Source of the DNA: Owenia fusiformis
Taxonomy: Eukaryota; Annelida; Polychaeta; Sabellida; Oweniidae
Length of the DNA stretch: 64,000 nt
Assembly (NCBI GenBank): GCA_903813345.2
Contig: CAIIXF020000010.1
Location: forward strand, 21,337,181 to 21,401,180
Direction: 5' to 3'
Shown here: positions 46,054 to 61,000 of the stretch, piece after piece
Position numbering within the stretch: the first letter of the stretch is position 1
Layout: each line of letters starts with the position of its first letter
Notes under the pieces: model-generated
Seen by the model: the letters and a program-made list of their open reading frames with translations, nothing else
Databases searched by the model: none
Told to the model about the DNA's origin: nothing
Made by a program: the position numbers and the translations under genes

Positions 46054-49000
46054 CTGAAATGATACAAGTGATAACCTTTTGCTAAGGGGCTCAGAATGGT
46101 GAAAAACTGCATGATTTTGAAATAATTTTTGGTTTCACCCTGGCCGAAAATTCTCTTCAACCCCCCACCCCCCCGATGGCCATATACAAGATGCTTTAAC
46201 GTTAATACATTCCCTTTATATAAGATAAGTAAAGTAAGTAATTATATGGATATGCATATTTTCAGTCAATAATGTATGGAGCTACATTTATGTTGTCTAT
46301 CTACTTTTGTGTGCTTAACATTCATAGACTTTCAAGTTGTATAGTAATTCTCTACTTGCAACATTTAATCAATGCTGACTTACCATATGGGGAACATAAA
46401 TACAGGTTACTTTGGAGAAAACTCCAGCAGATGGCAGCACGTTAGTTTGACACAAAAAAGATGGCACTCTCATGGTTTGGTACACATCATTTGCTGAAGG
46501 TCGCATTTCGGGGTCATGTGACCAACATTGTTCCATCAGCCTCTCAAGACCCACCCAAGAACTGATCACCTTGTCTCTCTGGATGAATATAAACAGGTTT
46601 CTACATTACATAAGATATCTGTGAGCATGTATAAACAGAACAACTTCAACCGATGAGTTTAAGTTTGCCTCTAGAGATGAGTAAGCATTTCAGCATTTTG
46701 AGCATGTTTTGTAAAATGGCCAAGACCAATGAAACTTGGTATAATGAAAGAACACTGAACAATCAAATGACAAATTGTACCACATATAACCTTAAACTGA
46801 TGCTAAATGACTGAGTTATTTACATTTGTTTGGGTTATCCTTTTTTGGCTCAACCTGTATTATCAGTTTTATAGCACATTGGTATTTGGCCTAACGTATT
46901 GGGGTATACCTGTAAAGAAGGTCTGGCTCTGTCCCTAGTTGCCTTTCTGATTTCCACCACATTGTCTAAGTTGTGGTAGGGCCTGTAGCCAGTTAGACTC
47001 TCATACATCACCATTCCAAGTGAGTAGATGTCAACCTGGGGGACAAATGAACATATTAAATCAATGAAGGGTCAACAGTTATCATGGAATAAAACATGTA
47101 CTTTACCTGGAAAACAATTTAAGGCTGACGGCTGAACGGATTGTGGTTGGTTTAAGCACAATGTTCTCGGACAAGATACTTTAAATGAGGGTGGTAGTCA
47201 AAGTTCAAAGACAAGCAAACAAACAATTAATGCATTTTATCACCCATAATCAATTGAATCATGACTTGTGCTTATATTTAGAAAATGATGAAATTTCATT
47301 GTTCATTGCTTATCATTGTTATTACTATATATATGAGTAATTTTTCACTCAATGTTCAACATTTTCCATCATTGCAATTTTCCTTAATCTATAACCATAC
47401 AACTGTTGTTAAATATAGGATGACTTTACTATGTTCTGATTGACAAGAGTAAAATATATATTAGGCTTAGCTATCTGTGACATTATTATGATGTTTTCAA
47501 GTTTGTAAGACTATACCTGACTATCATATGTCATCCCTGGTTGCACTTCGGGAGCTTGGTACCCAGTGGTACCTTCAGCTCCACGGACCCCTTGAAGTGT
47601 ATTAAAACAAGATATTCCATAATCTGAGATCTTCACATTGACTGTGGCATTTTCATCAAGGCTGCAAACTAGTATGTTGTCTGATTTCAGGTCTCTGTAG
47701 ATGACATTCTGACTGTGAAGATACACCAAGCCACTTGTTAACTAGAAAATACCAAACAAAATCATGTATGTATTTGAGTGGCCTATTAGATTGTGATAGC
47801 AGTTTCACTAACATGGTGACGATGTGTAAACACGATACAAAAGACACGATGTATTTGTTTTTCCACAATAAATTAGCTATAAAATATTTAATTGACGACT
47901 CTATAGTTTAAAGGTTCTTCGACTTTGTATAGTGTATAAAATAAGTTATTTGTTGTAATTAAAAAAGGTTTACAGTAGTTGTGGTATTTCTATGAATGCA
48001 AAAAGTGGGTAGATCTTATCAAATAAATGTCCAATTAGGATTAAAAATGAATTGTAATCAAATCATGCCTGCCATATATTTATATCAGTACTGAAAGTGT
48101 AACATCCTTAACAAGACTGAGAGACTGGGCATGTAAGTCATGGCTATAATGCCATATATGCAATGTTGATGTGAGAGAGTCATTCAGCTCCTACCAAGTG
48201 GTAGGGCACCTGACATGTAATTGGCAGGTATTGCTAGATATAAGAAAGTAACTACCCACTGCATGTCTTTTAGCATTTGAAGTTCAAAATTGATTCCTAG
48301 ATAATGTAAATGTGCCACATTATAATGTTAGCTTTATTTTAAAATGCCACTTATAGATAACGACAAATGATACACAACTGATTGTTAAAATGTAAAACCC
48401 AAGCAAGTTTTTTCTTTCATGTTATATATGTAAATTATCCATGTCATCTTTGATTATACACAACACATAAACAACATTGATTAAACTTAATAACAATGTT
48501 ATATCATTCCATCCAAGTTTTAGCCGAAAATATAACTTTGACAATTTGATCCTGGGCATTTTTATTATTGACAACGGCTGATTGACATATATTCATCTTA
48601 AATGTAATAATAGGTTACCCAAGACCCAATTGTCCTTTTCTATTAGAAATTGGTGTGAAAATTAATTAGTTTAAAGAAAAACAAAAATCAGTTCATTACA
48701 CCAAATAAACATATAATTTACTGTTACCAATCTCCGAGATGTTTGCAGGCTGTAAGAACAACAATGTAAATGGATATTTAAACAAGGCATTAACATTCAA
48801 AGTATCACCACCTGCCATTCGTTACAGATGCCAACTACCGAATGCCAAACAGTGTCCACATAATAATTGGAGACTATAACAATATGTCACCACTTCTGGT
48901 GGTGATATAAGAACACAGCAATAAATTATTTTGTAGGTACTTGGTCTAAAAAGCCTTAATCAGGAGATCAGATAAAGAGTTTTTCTATTTTCATGTTAAA

Positions 49001-52000
49001 AATATTTTTAATTTCTATAAGCATAGGCTTTTTTCTTCTGGAATTATGTAGCATATCTAAAGCCCACTCAGTGCATACATTCCCTTGGTCAGAGTGTATA
49101 AATCTTCTTCAGGATGAACTCTCTAATGTTAAAACCATCCTATTAATACGGTATATATTTCTTATATATTACCTGTAGAATCAGCTTATAAGTGAGTGTA
49201 CGGTTAAAGATGATTTCTCTCTGATTATCCAGTTGTTTCATGGTATCCAACATATTCAATTCCTTATCCAGAATGCCCCTGAGGCTTCCTAAGGGGGCTA
49301 ACTCCAGGGCAAAGCAGAGAGGCCTGATACAGACCCCCACCAGGGCAACAATACAGGGATGATGGAGCTGCCCTAATAGGCTCACCTCTTGTCTTAGATC
49401 ATTAAAGCATTTTATCACCTGCAAGTACATTATAACATAAGAAATATCATGAGTTTCTTTTCCTTAAAAGAAGCTCACTTACCTCTAGCTCTGTATTGAT
49501 CGGTTTTAGTCAAGCAATAATTTTCTCACTAAAACCTATGTTATTGAAAGTCTACATCCACATGTATGGTATAATTAGAGGTTATGTCACTATCGTTGCA
49601 TATATGCCCGAGGGTTTCAGTGATATATGGCCCGACCTTGGGAGGGACATTGATCACTGAGAACCGAGGGCATGTGTGCAACTATAGTGACATAAACGAT
49701 TTATAACATACCTATGATGATCTAGTCTGGTCAGAGAGTACCGTTTTCTTATCTAACTGACTAGCAATGGTTCATAAATGATGATGTATTCTTATGTTTG
49801 TATCTTACGAATGTATGAGTCAATTTGACCTAGTCCTAATGTATGACGTAGTAGTCCCAGCGCTTGACCAATCAGAAAGTTAGCGGGCGCTGGCTTTTTA
49901 AAAGTTATATTGGCCCGTTGTCTTGTGAACAGTTTACACTATACATCATCATATGTATGTTATAATAGGATGTTTGTTCTTATTGAAGTAATATATGTAG
50001 AGGTTGAGTTGCTTTATTGTATACTGTGAATGATAAACACCCATTTGCTATTATCTACAGAAAGTATGTTTATTGTATAAAGAAAATACTCTACACTCTA
50101 GTATATATGATGTATATCCTTATTTATCTAAAAACATGGACTATGTCATTTCATACATGATGACATTATGGCTACATTGCCAACAAGCATTTCATGTGAA
50201 AAAGAAGAGTACCTTGGCCATGTGCAGCTGATTCTCTATACTCTCAAATGCATTTTCATCAATGCTGCCACGTCCACTGTCTACTGACTTGTGTGACTTA
50301 TCAGATGATGGTTGCAGGTAGTCCTGGGGTATGATGTCTAATAGTTTGCTGTTGATGTTACTGCTGTGGTATTGTTTAACAGCCACAGTCACCTACATAC
50401 ATGTACAGTACATAAATTGAGTGGTCACATTTGCTCCGATCTTCAACACTAGTGCCTGGCCTAGAGTATATTTTGCCCATAACTAGTATAACTAGTCCAA
50501 ATATCTCAAAGTATGATATTACACACAAAGGAACAAATCACCGTCTTGCCAACTTTTGAGAACAGGTATGACAATTCAAAAAAATCACAAGACCATGGAA
50601 CATTTCATTCTACATTACCTTATCATATGTGCCTTTATAGACCCCACCTTCGCCACCCTCTCCTAAACAAGTCTCATCAGTAGCCCTGTAGTCCAGTTTA
50701 TCAACATCCAAAAGAAACTTCTTGGGCAGGTCATGCAGCATGACATCAGGGATCAAATGACGTAAAGGCACTGGGGTGTCTGGGTGCATCCTACAGTACA
50801 TGTGGTCATATTCCAGTAGAACCAGGACGCACATTGTAAAATCTAGCAGTTCGACCTACAGTATTATTTTACAAATACATAAACATTATACACTTGTAGA
50901 GGCTTTGCTGAAGGCATTATCAGCCACTTGATTAATAATTGCAGGGTGAAGAAAAAATAAATAAATAAATATGGACTCAAGAGTGAAGTGAGTGGTGGCA
51001 GGGAAACCTACACATTTGCACATTTTTCTAAAAATGATGCAGTGAGCTTGAGAATTTTCAAATTAGTGGATTTACTTAAGTTTGAATCCCCATAAAGAAG
51101 TACTTCTACTTTGTCCCTCTTGTGTTTAAAATGAGAAAAACCAAAATTAAGAATAGCTAAATTGTTTTCCAACTCTTCTAAAAATGGAACACGAAGTATA
51201 CAGGAACAAATAACAGATGTGACTTAAAAATTAAGTCTCAACGAAAAATGTTAAAACATATACTCTGTCAACAATCATGACATACAAAAATATCAAATAA
51301 ACATCCACATATGGATGTGGCATTATCATTGTCAATTAGATATTAACCTGGTGCAGTTTCCATTCAGGGTGCAACTTTGTGCACATGTAACAAGGGACTA
51401 GTTTCTCAACCAACATCTGACCTGAGCAGTCTCTCACATCAAGCCCTGGAAGATAACAGTTATAGATGTATTATTTTATTGGAAAGTAAACGTCAGGAAG
51501 AACACATGCCTATACTTCTTTATCCGTACTTTTGTGCGTATTTGATGTATGTATTCATTAATTTATTAAAACGATCAATGCAGCCCTGAATAAAGTACAG
51601 TAAAACCTGTGAAGTGGAATACCACTCTAAAAGGAATACCTCCATGAGCCTAAAACATAAAGGCCCGATAACAAATTTATTTAATGTAAAATGATCCTAT
51701 TTAATATGCATAGGAACACCTTATTTTAGCACATTATCTTGAGGTTCCTCAAGTGTTCCACTGACACATGTTTTAATGTACCCTTCTTTTTTAACACACT
51801 CCTTGATGAGCATCTACAAGTATATGGCCTACTGAACTCACCAGGGTACCATTCTTTAATGAGTGTATCTATATGGTCCACAATCATGCCCATGGGGCTG
51901 AAGTCATCACAGTTGGTGGAGACAGTGATTTTAATTCCATTAATGTCATCGCCTGGACAACAGTGCAGATCTTCTACTGTGAAATATCCATCCTTATGGC

Positions 52001-55000
52001 TCACCCTAAGGCCCTTGTCCCAGAATGTATATGTTCGTTGTCTCAGGTAAAAGCCACGATTGTCACTTGGTTTTCTACACCTGTGTGGGAATCAATATAT
52101 ATTTATCTCTTATCTCATATACTATAAGGGACAAGCCTAATTTTTGGTATTTTCAAAAATGTAATAATTTTTCGACAAACTTCAAAATTTAATATATAGG
52201 TCAATATTCTCAACCCACTCACTTGTTATAGGCACAAGTTACAAAGCCCCAAAACAATTAATTAAATGTGAAGTGAACTTATACATAAAACAGATTCATA
52301 ATGTAGGCATTCAAATAGTATGTCAATTATTTATACAAACTTACAGTGTCTGATTCCATGATTTTGATAGTCCTAAATGCTTCATCTTTTCTGTCGATGA
52401 TCGTTTTTTAAATGTGGATTGTTTTGAGAACTTCTTGCTATTTTTTACCCAGAAAAGCAGTCTGGTGACTAGCCTACTCCAGAATCCACTGGGGATGTAT
52501 GCCATCTTGTAGATTCGGAGAAGTTTCTCTTCCTGGTCACTAACACTACTCATTGATCCAATGCTAGGTTTACCACCAAGTTTTGATGGGATAAGCAGGC
52601 TGAAATAGTGTTAGAGAATGCATAAATGGCACCAAATACAATTTACATGATAGAGTGTCAATGATGTGGAACAGATTTATAATATATAATATTTATTTAA
52701 TACTTACAGAAGTGTGTATGTGAGGTATGACTGTTCCACTGAGAAATGTGAAAATCATCCTTTGAACCTATCCCAATTACAATTACATGTCATCCAAGAT
52801 AGTTTGGCCAATTTTTCTACAATGACACTACATTTCCAGATGGTCTGGGTTTGAGTCCCTGGAAAATCATTTAACCACCTTGGGCCTGAACGCTGTCTTG
52901 TTGTGCCTAATATAACATTACCTGTCTGCGTCTAATTGTAGAGCAATATCAAAGCGTTCCATCAACTGAACATATTGAGGTAACAACTTTGCTGGGAACC
53001 GTCCATCCTTGAAAAGATGTTGAGCAGCATCAGATTTCTTGAGTATTCCACCTTGTACAAATGTATGCACACCCTGTAACATCATTATAATCCTCTATGT
53101 ATGAACATTTCAAACATTTATTTAACCTAAACTCACTGGGCCATTCTCAACAAAAAATTAGGCAATGCCAACATGTACAGTAGCAAATCCAAATATTGAT
53201 TTTTATAAAATATATTTTAAAAATTATTTATCTTATTTTGTTTGGAAAATGTTCAGGATAGACTTTTTGCAAAACCATATAACTAACTTCAACAAAAGAA
53301 AAATCAAATCTTACATCAATGGTGATAATTTTTGCCAACATCTCTGCAAACCAACATGGGTCGATAAAGAAAAGAGAATTCAAGCCCCGGAGCTCCTCGT
53401 TAAAATGCAGGAGAACACCATTCTCATGGAGAAACCTAGCAGCTGTAATGAATATTGAAAAATATGGGTTCAGTTTAACATGTGTATGGTAAAACAGTTG
53501 TACAGATTAACACGTGTATGGTAAAACATTTGTATGGTAAAATATGTGATAATCAGTACATTTGAACATTAAAATATTTATTTGTGAACATTTGCACAGG
53601 AAAACCTTTGTGTATTAAAATATTGTACAGTAAAGCATGTTTACAGTTAAACATTTATACAGCAACACACATGAATGTACATGTGTTCAGTGAAACAGTT
53701 GTACAGTAAAACATGTTTACAGTAAAATATTTGTTAAAACGTGTGTTCAGTACATTTTGTGCAAAAAACATTTGTACAGCAAACATTTGTTCAAGTAGAG
53801 AAGAGCAAGGTACAGGTAGCCTAAGTATTCTATCTTGTAAATAATTTACTCTGCAATGTTATTCATACTTCCAATAATTGAAATGTGTGGGTACTTGAAA
53901 TGTAATAATTTTATTGTGTGGGTGGATGGAATTTTCAAACAGTGAAACCTGCAATGTTAAACACCTCTAGAGGTGAAACATTTTTCAGAGTCCCAAGACC
54001 ACCTGACTTAATGTCAAATGAACCTACATAAGTGGAACACCTCCAGAATGGAACACATTTAGAGGTACCAAAGGTGTTCCACTTAGACAGGTTTTCCTGT
54101 ATTTAGCTTGTTTAGTTGTAAAATAAGGTTCACAACAACGGTGATAAGCAAAGCTCCGTAGTTAAGTTACACGTCCCAATTGAGACTCTTTGAAAATATC
54201 AACTCCAGCTTAGTCTCAGGTTTTATTTCTTCAGAAAGTTGTCCTTATCATGGTTTATCTGTTACATGTACCTAACATTAGTTCCTCGTGGCTGTTGATG
54301 TCATTCCCAGGTGTGTTGTGAGCCAAGGCTTTAAACTCTTCCTCATTGAGGACAGGTGGCTCCTCATTGTGAATCCTCCTTGATGATTCACTTAACACAG
54401 TGTCCCTTAGTTTCAAGTAGCTCTTTGGTACCTGCAAGTTTTAAAGTTACAAGAAATATTTCAATAACAGTTCCAAATTAACATTTTACATGTGCATACA
54501 TCAATTCAAATGGTTTCATGGATGCTTATCTAATATAATAACTATTGAGTATTCAGTTATAAGCTTTAAAATGATACCAAATACATGTATGTCTCTACTC
54601 CTTTGATTAAAATGGTAACGCAAAGGCCTTGGAATAAATTTTACAAACTGGTTTCTTAATTCCCTTAATAATAAAAACACATTGATCTTCATGAGATATA
54701 AAATAAGGTAGCTAGAACAATACTAACTTATCCTCAAAAGAAACCCATTCCTTCTTATAAAAAAACATTGTCTTCATTTCTTTTATTACAGACACATACA
54801 AATGCTCTTCTATTCACTCATTCAATAAGCACAGTTAGATTTCAGGCCCTGATGTCCAAAAAGCATGTGATCCTTTCATATCCTAATCCATGAAAAAGAT
54901 GTGCTATGTTACATGCAATTGTTAGTAGCATCAAACTATATTATGATTATTAAATGTTATCTTTGAAGGATGTTCCCTAGACAAAGACTAACACCAAATT

Positions 55001-58000
55001 TTCTTTTCAAAATGTAAAGTGCATAGCATAACTAACAGTGTTTCTGTGAGTTATACTTCAAAGTGTGTTTTGAGGGTGAAAATCTGATTTTTCAAATATT
55101 GACACTTAGGTGCATCTTGCTTAAAGAAAAAAGTTGAACAATATTCTAAAAAAGTTATACCTCCAGGAAACATCCTTAAACTAAAATGGGTACGTCATTG
55201 AAACTGTCCAGTTGTAGTAAAACTCACCGATTTCCAACGATATTTTGCCACCAATGGCTTTTTAAAAGATTAAAAAATATTGAATTTTTTTATAATCCTG
55301 TACTATAGATAATTCAATAGTTACATTTGATATGCAATGTGGATAACACAATGTCTTATTTAAGTTAGGCACACATATACAGTAAAACCTGTATATCTGA
55401 ACACCTGGCTAATCCGAACACCTTCCAATTTGAACACTTTTTTTCGGTCCCATTTTTTCCTCCCATTGACTCCCATGTTAAAAAACCTTGAAATCTGAAC
55501 ACCTCCTAATCTGAACAGTGAACAACCAGATTTGAAAAACTGACCTGTCTAATTTGAACATTTTTATCAGAAGTCAAATGTCTGGACATTTCAATAATAG
55601 CCACATATTGAGTCAATGTTATAGTTGTTATTTATCTTTACATGTACAATGTAATCAAAGCACCAGTATTGTCCTAATTAACTTATTTCGTCTCAGAGAC
55701 ATCCCTAATTTGTGGAAAACAACAGGATGTTTTGGAAAGGTGTGAGTACAGGAGTTAATTGGTTTATCCTATCAGAAAAAAACTGAATGTTTCATGTTTG
55801 GATTAAGAGAAAGGTGTGAATCAAGAAGATAATTGGTTTATCATTATTAGAAATTACCTGGATGTTTTTGATTTGGATTAAGAGAAAGGTGAGAATCTGG
55901 GAGATAATTGGTTTATCCTTATTGTAAATGAATTGGATGTTTTTAATTTGGATTATGTTATTATATTAGGTCCTAACTGTTTTATATCCCATGGGTCTGT
56001 TATGATAGCTAAGATTCAATCAGTAAAGGTTGTATAATCACAAAGATAACACAGACACATTTGCAGACAAGATTGTATCACGAGAAAGAGAAAAAATTCA
56101 ACCATAATATGAGATAAGTCATTTGATTAGCATAAGATTTCATACGAGACTATCATATACTTCTACAGTGTACTACAAAGTTTTTGCCAAAATATTAGAG
56201 TTATTTTTACTAAAATAGTGAAACTGTTCAAAATGTAAATAAAACATAGCATATAGACTATAGGCATATTGTAGAATAAACACATCAACTACATGTATTG
56301 TTTTCTGACTTAGTATTAAGTGTTCAATATAGTGTACTGAACAATGAAAATCCCCCCCCGACCAACAAAATCCTCGAAATTTGAACACCTGCCAATTTGA
56401 ACGCTTTTGGCTGGTCCCATGGGTGTTCGGATTAGACAGGTTTTACTGTAAATTAAATATTAATTAGTAACATTATAATTACAGGTATATGTGATTTTCT
56501 CAGAAGAGCATTCTTTAAGTGGGTCAATCATTCTCTGAAGTGTATATATGTCGAGTTGCTTTGAAAAAACAAAATATGAAACATTTGATAACTACAGAGG
56601 TTAATGTGTACAAGGTGTTCATTAGTTTGTGCAAAGTTCATGATTTTTGCAGGACTTATTTATCTGATATTGTAAATTATTTCTATTGTAGCTCAAATTG
56701 TTAAGAGTTGTGGTTGCTATAATGACCTGTGTTATGACAATACAGAGCACCTTAAATTGAAATGTTTTTTGATTGGAATAAGTGCATGAAGACCATATAT
56801 GTACATATACCTGTCTTCCAATAAGGGGTTCACTTGAATGATTCTTGTTAGTCATTGCACATGCCACATCATATATCTTCTCTTTTAGTTCATCAATCCC
56901 CTTATAGCACTTTGGGTTACAGGAGACCTACAAATCAGCAACATAATTGACAAGTAAGATGATGCTAGGGAGTATTGGCATATACTGTTGGAAATTTTTC
57001 ATTTTGAAAGATTTTGATTCTCCCACAAAAACAATGATAAAACATACATTAGTTATGATTTATTTCTAAAAGTTCCAGATATTTAGAAAACAACCATGTA
57101 TATGACATGGAAAGTCCATATACAAATATTGCAAACAACTTAGTTCAAACTTAGTCAAATTATAATGAATTACCGCTTGGAATCCCACCATTATTGGATA
57201 CCCAGATTTAACAAATTCTCTTTTCAGGCGTGCTTGAATCTTTTTAGTGAGACTGGGCATCTCCTTGGGTGGAATACAATCCAGATAGGTTCCGACAATG
57301 AACACTGATGAATCAGGGGCCCTCGACTAAAAAAACATAATTTGCAGATACAATGGCAAGTAAGATGTTTATGACTTACATTATTGAACCTGACAACCCT
57401 TTGTGAGACAACAGTTCAGTATTATTAACTAAGATCTTGGTTTAAAATAAAAAAAAATAGAAATACAAGTTTCTTGAACAGATATATTCAATTTCATACT
57501 TTTGATTTTGGGATGTTTGAGGGATTCACCTAATCTATGATTGGTGTACAATCTACATTAAGGATAGGCAGCTCGGTTATGGGTCAGGTCAATTAATCAG
57601 GCTAAAGGTTCTGGGCAAGGCAAATGTATGTATGGTTGGCCTTAGGGAGGTACATGTATTAACTCTAACATTTCAATAACTGACCTGAATGTTCAGTAAC
57701 CAAGGAACAAGATTATCAATCCCAGCATCCTTTAGTCTTAGATCCCACACTGCTATGTAGAGGGCATTGGAGGAGAGGAAACACTGATGGGTAACATAGA
57801 ACTCCTCCTGTCCTGCAAGGTCCCATGTGCTAAATGTGATGTCAGGGAGGTTGGCCTAAATGGAGTACAATATAACCATCAAAAAAATAATTAAGAAAAG
57901 TTCACAAATAAGACCAATGAACTTTTAAGGGCAACAGAAACTTGCAAAATATTTAAAATTCTACATTGATCTAAAATTAAAGAGAGTTTTGAAAAGTTTG

Positions 58001-61000
58001 AGTCCTGACTCAGAGGGTCCTGGGCTACTCTAGCTTTTGCGAAAAGTTCAATATTGTGCAAGAAAGTATGCAATGGTAATCACTAATCAGTTCACTCCTT
58101 TTTTGGTACTCAGTATTTATATACTCAGTATTCCATAGACACTCAAATTACTTTTACTTTTACATATATATTTTATTTTACTTTTTTATTTATTTTTCAT
58201 GAATAATTGTTTGATTAATAACTGGAAATTGTTTTACCAAGTCTTTGGATTTTTGGCTTTTCTTTGCTTGAGTGGCAAGTAGTTTCCATTCCTCAACCAC
58301 AATGCCATTGGTAGCCACATTATATATTGGGGAAGGTTTGCCTTGGAGAGCTGCTAGTAGGCTAGTCTTACCTCTTTTCTAGGAGGGAGAACATAATCAG
58401 ATACATAGTACCCCACACAAGTTTTTGAAAATAACTTTGACCCGTGATTTGAACACTCTACCTTATACTATTTGTTTTTGAATTTAGCACACATAAACTA
58501 GAGGCAATGAATTTCCATTGGAATTTTTTGCTTTTATTTTACTTCAATTTGTTACAGACACCAAACGCCGACACGCAAATGCCAAACATCATTCTGTCGA
58601 TGTATAATATATATCCCTTACACAACACATCTTCATTTTGGACTTTAATTTTGAGAGAAAATTATACCTCTTTTCCCACAACCATGAGCTTCATGCTGTG
58701 ATGGGGAACAGATTGGCGTAATTGGGTGCACAGGAAGGCAAGAATGTCTCTATGTCTATTCATCTCATTACCTGAAAATTAAAAAAAGAAGAATACAGTT
58801 TTCATGCACTTATGGTCGTCTGTTCAATAATGCAGCAACCAAAGAATATACTGTACTCCCAGTTAATTTCGTGAGTTTTAATTTTGCGAATTTTTGGAAA
58901 ACATGATTTTGCGGCTATCAAATTTCGTGAAATGCACTAAGTACACCTACTACTATGTCATCTTGACACATCAATGACACACTACACCCCTTAACCTCTA
59001 TTACATTGTAATTTTCAGGTTTATTTGATCTAATATGCCACTGTAACAGACATTGTTACTTAGTATCTCATTTATTGCCTAAAAGCACTTGACAAACATT
59101 TTACAAAACACGAAATGCAATGGAGTCCCAGGTAATAATAATTTTCACAAAAAATACAAGGAGTACAGTATTCAAAAACTAAGTTCTAATTCTATAATAA
59201 ATGTTGAATCATTCGATCAACACAATCAATAGCAAAGTCATTTATATATATGACAAGATGATTTTCATTTTCTCATTCATCACCACCCACCCTGTAGTAA
59301 CTGTTTGGGGATGTTTGTAGCCTGGCCTTCATCAAACTTGATGTGGCAGTATATCTTCAGATTTCCCAGTCCCTTTGGCAACTCTGTGATGTGTGGGTTG
59401 CTGGGAAAATAAATAAATAAACTATACATTTTGAATTAATTTATAGTTATTGGATATTTATAGGATATCATGTCAAAATAAACTAGAAAAAAGGTATTTT
59501 CAGAACATCACAAGGTGATTGTAATCATGGGATAAACCCAATATCACATAATTTCTCGTGATATCATTTTATCGCCTCGTAGATATCAAATATCAACACT
59601 CATTCGCTTCGCTCACTCGTGTTGATATTTGATATCAACTCAGCGATAAAAATGATATCACTCAAAATGATGTGATATTCTGTATATATCTTTGAGTATA
59701 GTCATATTCAGTTCAATATTATTATACCCTTTGATGTTGAGTGTCTCTAAATATTTCAGTTTGCAGATGCTCGGTGGTACTTGTAGTAGGTGATTGTTGC
59801 TAAGGTTGAGGAGATGAAGGTCCTCAAATTTTGGCAATACAAGTAAATCTTCATCTTCAGTTATAATGGCAGGTTTAGCAGTTTGAAAGAATCCCTTTAC
59901 TTTACTAAATGGAGTCATTGGACTTTTGCTAAAAAGAAAAAAATATGACAGTTGTAGATAGTGCAACCTAAATTGGAACAACAACTTTGAGTCAGAGCAA
60001 TGAACGCTTTCATAATATTTGATGAACTTTTCGATAAATATATGCATATCTTGATAGCTACAATAAGTTAAAAATAAGATACTACATATAAATTTCAGGT
60101 GGAAAATCAACTCTTTTGATATCTGTAGAATATAAATGAACATCAGATTTAATGGATGCAGTGTTGACTGTTGTTTATACATTTACCTTGGTGGAGGTAT
60201 AGATACATTGCACAACTGATTGTTTGAGAGATTTAAATGACGCAGTTTCTTACATCGCCAACTTTCAGGCATTGGTAAACACTTAAGGTTATTATGGGAG
60301 ATATTAAGGTCTACCAATGAAACTGAAAAGTAAATCAAGTATTAAATACAATTGCAAGTCCACACAAGTTAGGGCAAATTCAATGATTAGTACATGTATG
60401 TTAATTTCTACAAACATTTCAATACTAACAAAAACATATGCTAATCAATGAAAATGTACATGTGTTATTCAAAAACATCTTTTATCAATAACAAAATTAA
60501 TTTGAAGTGAAATAAGAGCAACCTAGACTACCAAAACACATACAGAATGTTTGCTTTATCAAAGTTATATTATTGCTTGGTACTGCAACCAACAAGGCAA
60601 ATTATCAAGTCTATAGACATCCAGGGAGCTGGATTTTGTGAAATATGTGAGAGTATTATTGAACAAATGATATTACAATAACCAATAAGAATTTAGTGCT
60701 AGGATTGTGGCAATGATAACATTAATGTTAGATGTGTTAATTCATGTGAAAGACAATTAACTTATACAAATAGATAAAGATAGCCATTACTGAAAAGAAA
60801 AACAATTACTGTACCTATACCACAGACTCCTGGTGGAATATCTTGGAATCTGTTGCCATGGATATCAAGTTTCCTGATAGAGGATGACCATTTATCCTCT
60901 GGTTCAAGAATAAACTCATCTAAGAAATTGTTGGACAAATTTAGTTGCAGCTTGAAAAAAAAGTTTAACAATCAAGTGATGAAGACAGGAAGTAAGGCAC

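Larger units (their letters stand above)
51348..54431 (-). other. LRRK1-like: COR domain, with a frame problem
   Basis: Six exons. They read [59 protein letters not shown] and [12 protein letters not shown], as in COR regions. Exon 53315-53443 is 129 bases where 128 would keep frame between its neighbours. The extra base is in TTTTAAACGAGG at about 53397-53404. Before it the frame gives VLLHF; after it, one base over, it gives NSLFFIDP. Reading straight on hits TGA at 53316-53318. Confidence 0.8.

Noticed and set aside
48185-48240. tRNA-like words (AAGTGGTAGGGCACCTGAC)
   Set aside because: They resemble an A box, but no matching B box or cloverleaf could be built. Probably a decayed SINE piece; similar weak traces occur at 45480 and 52840.
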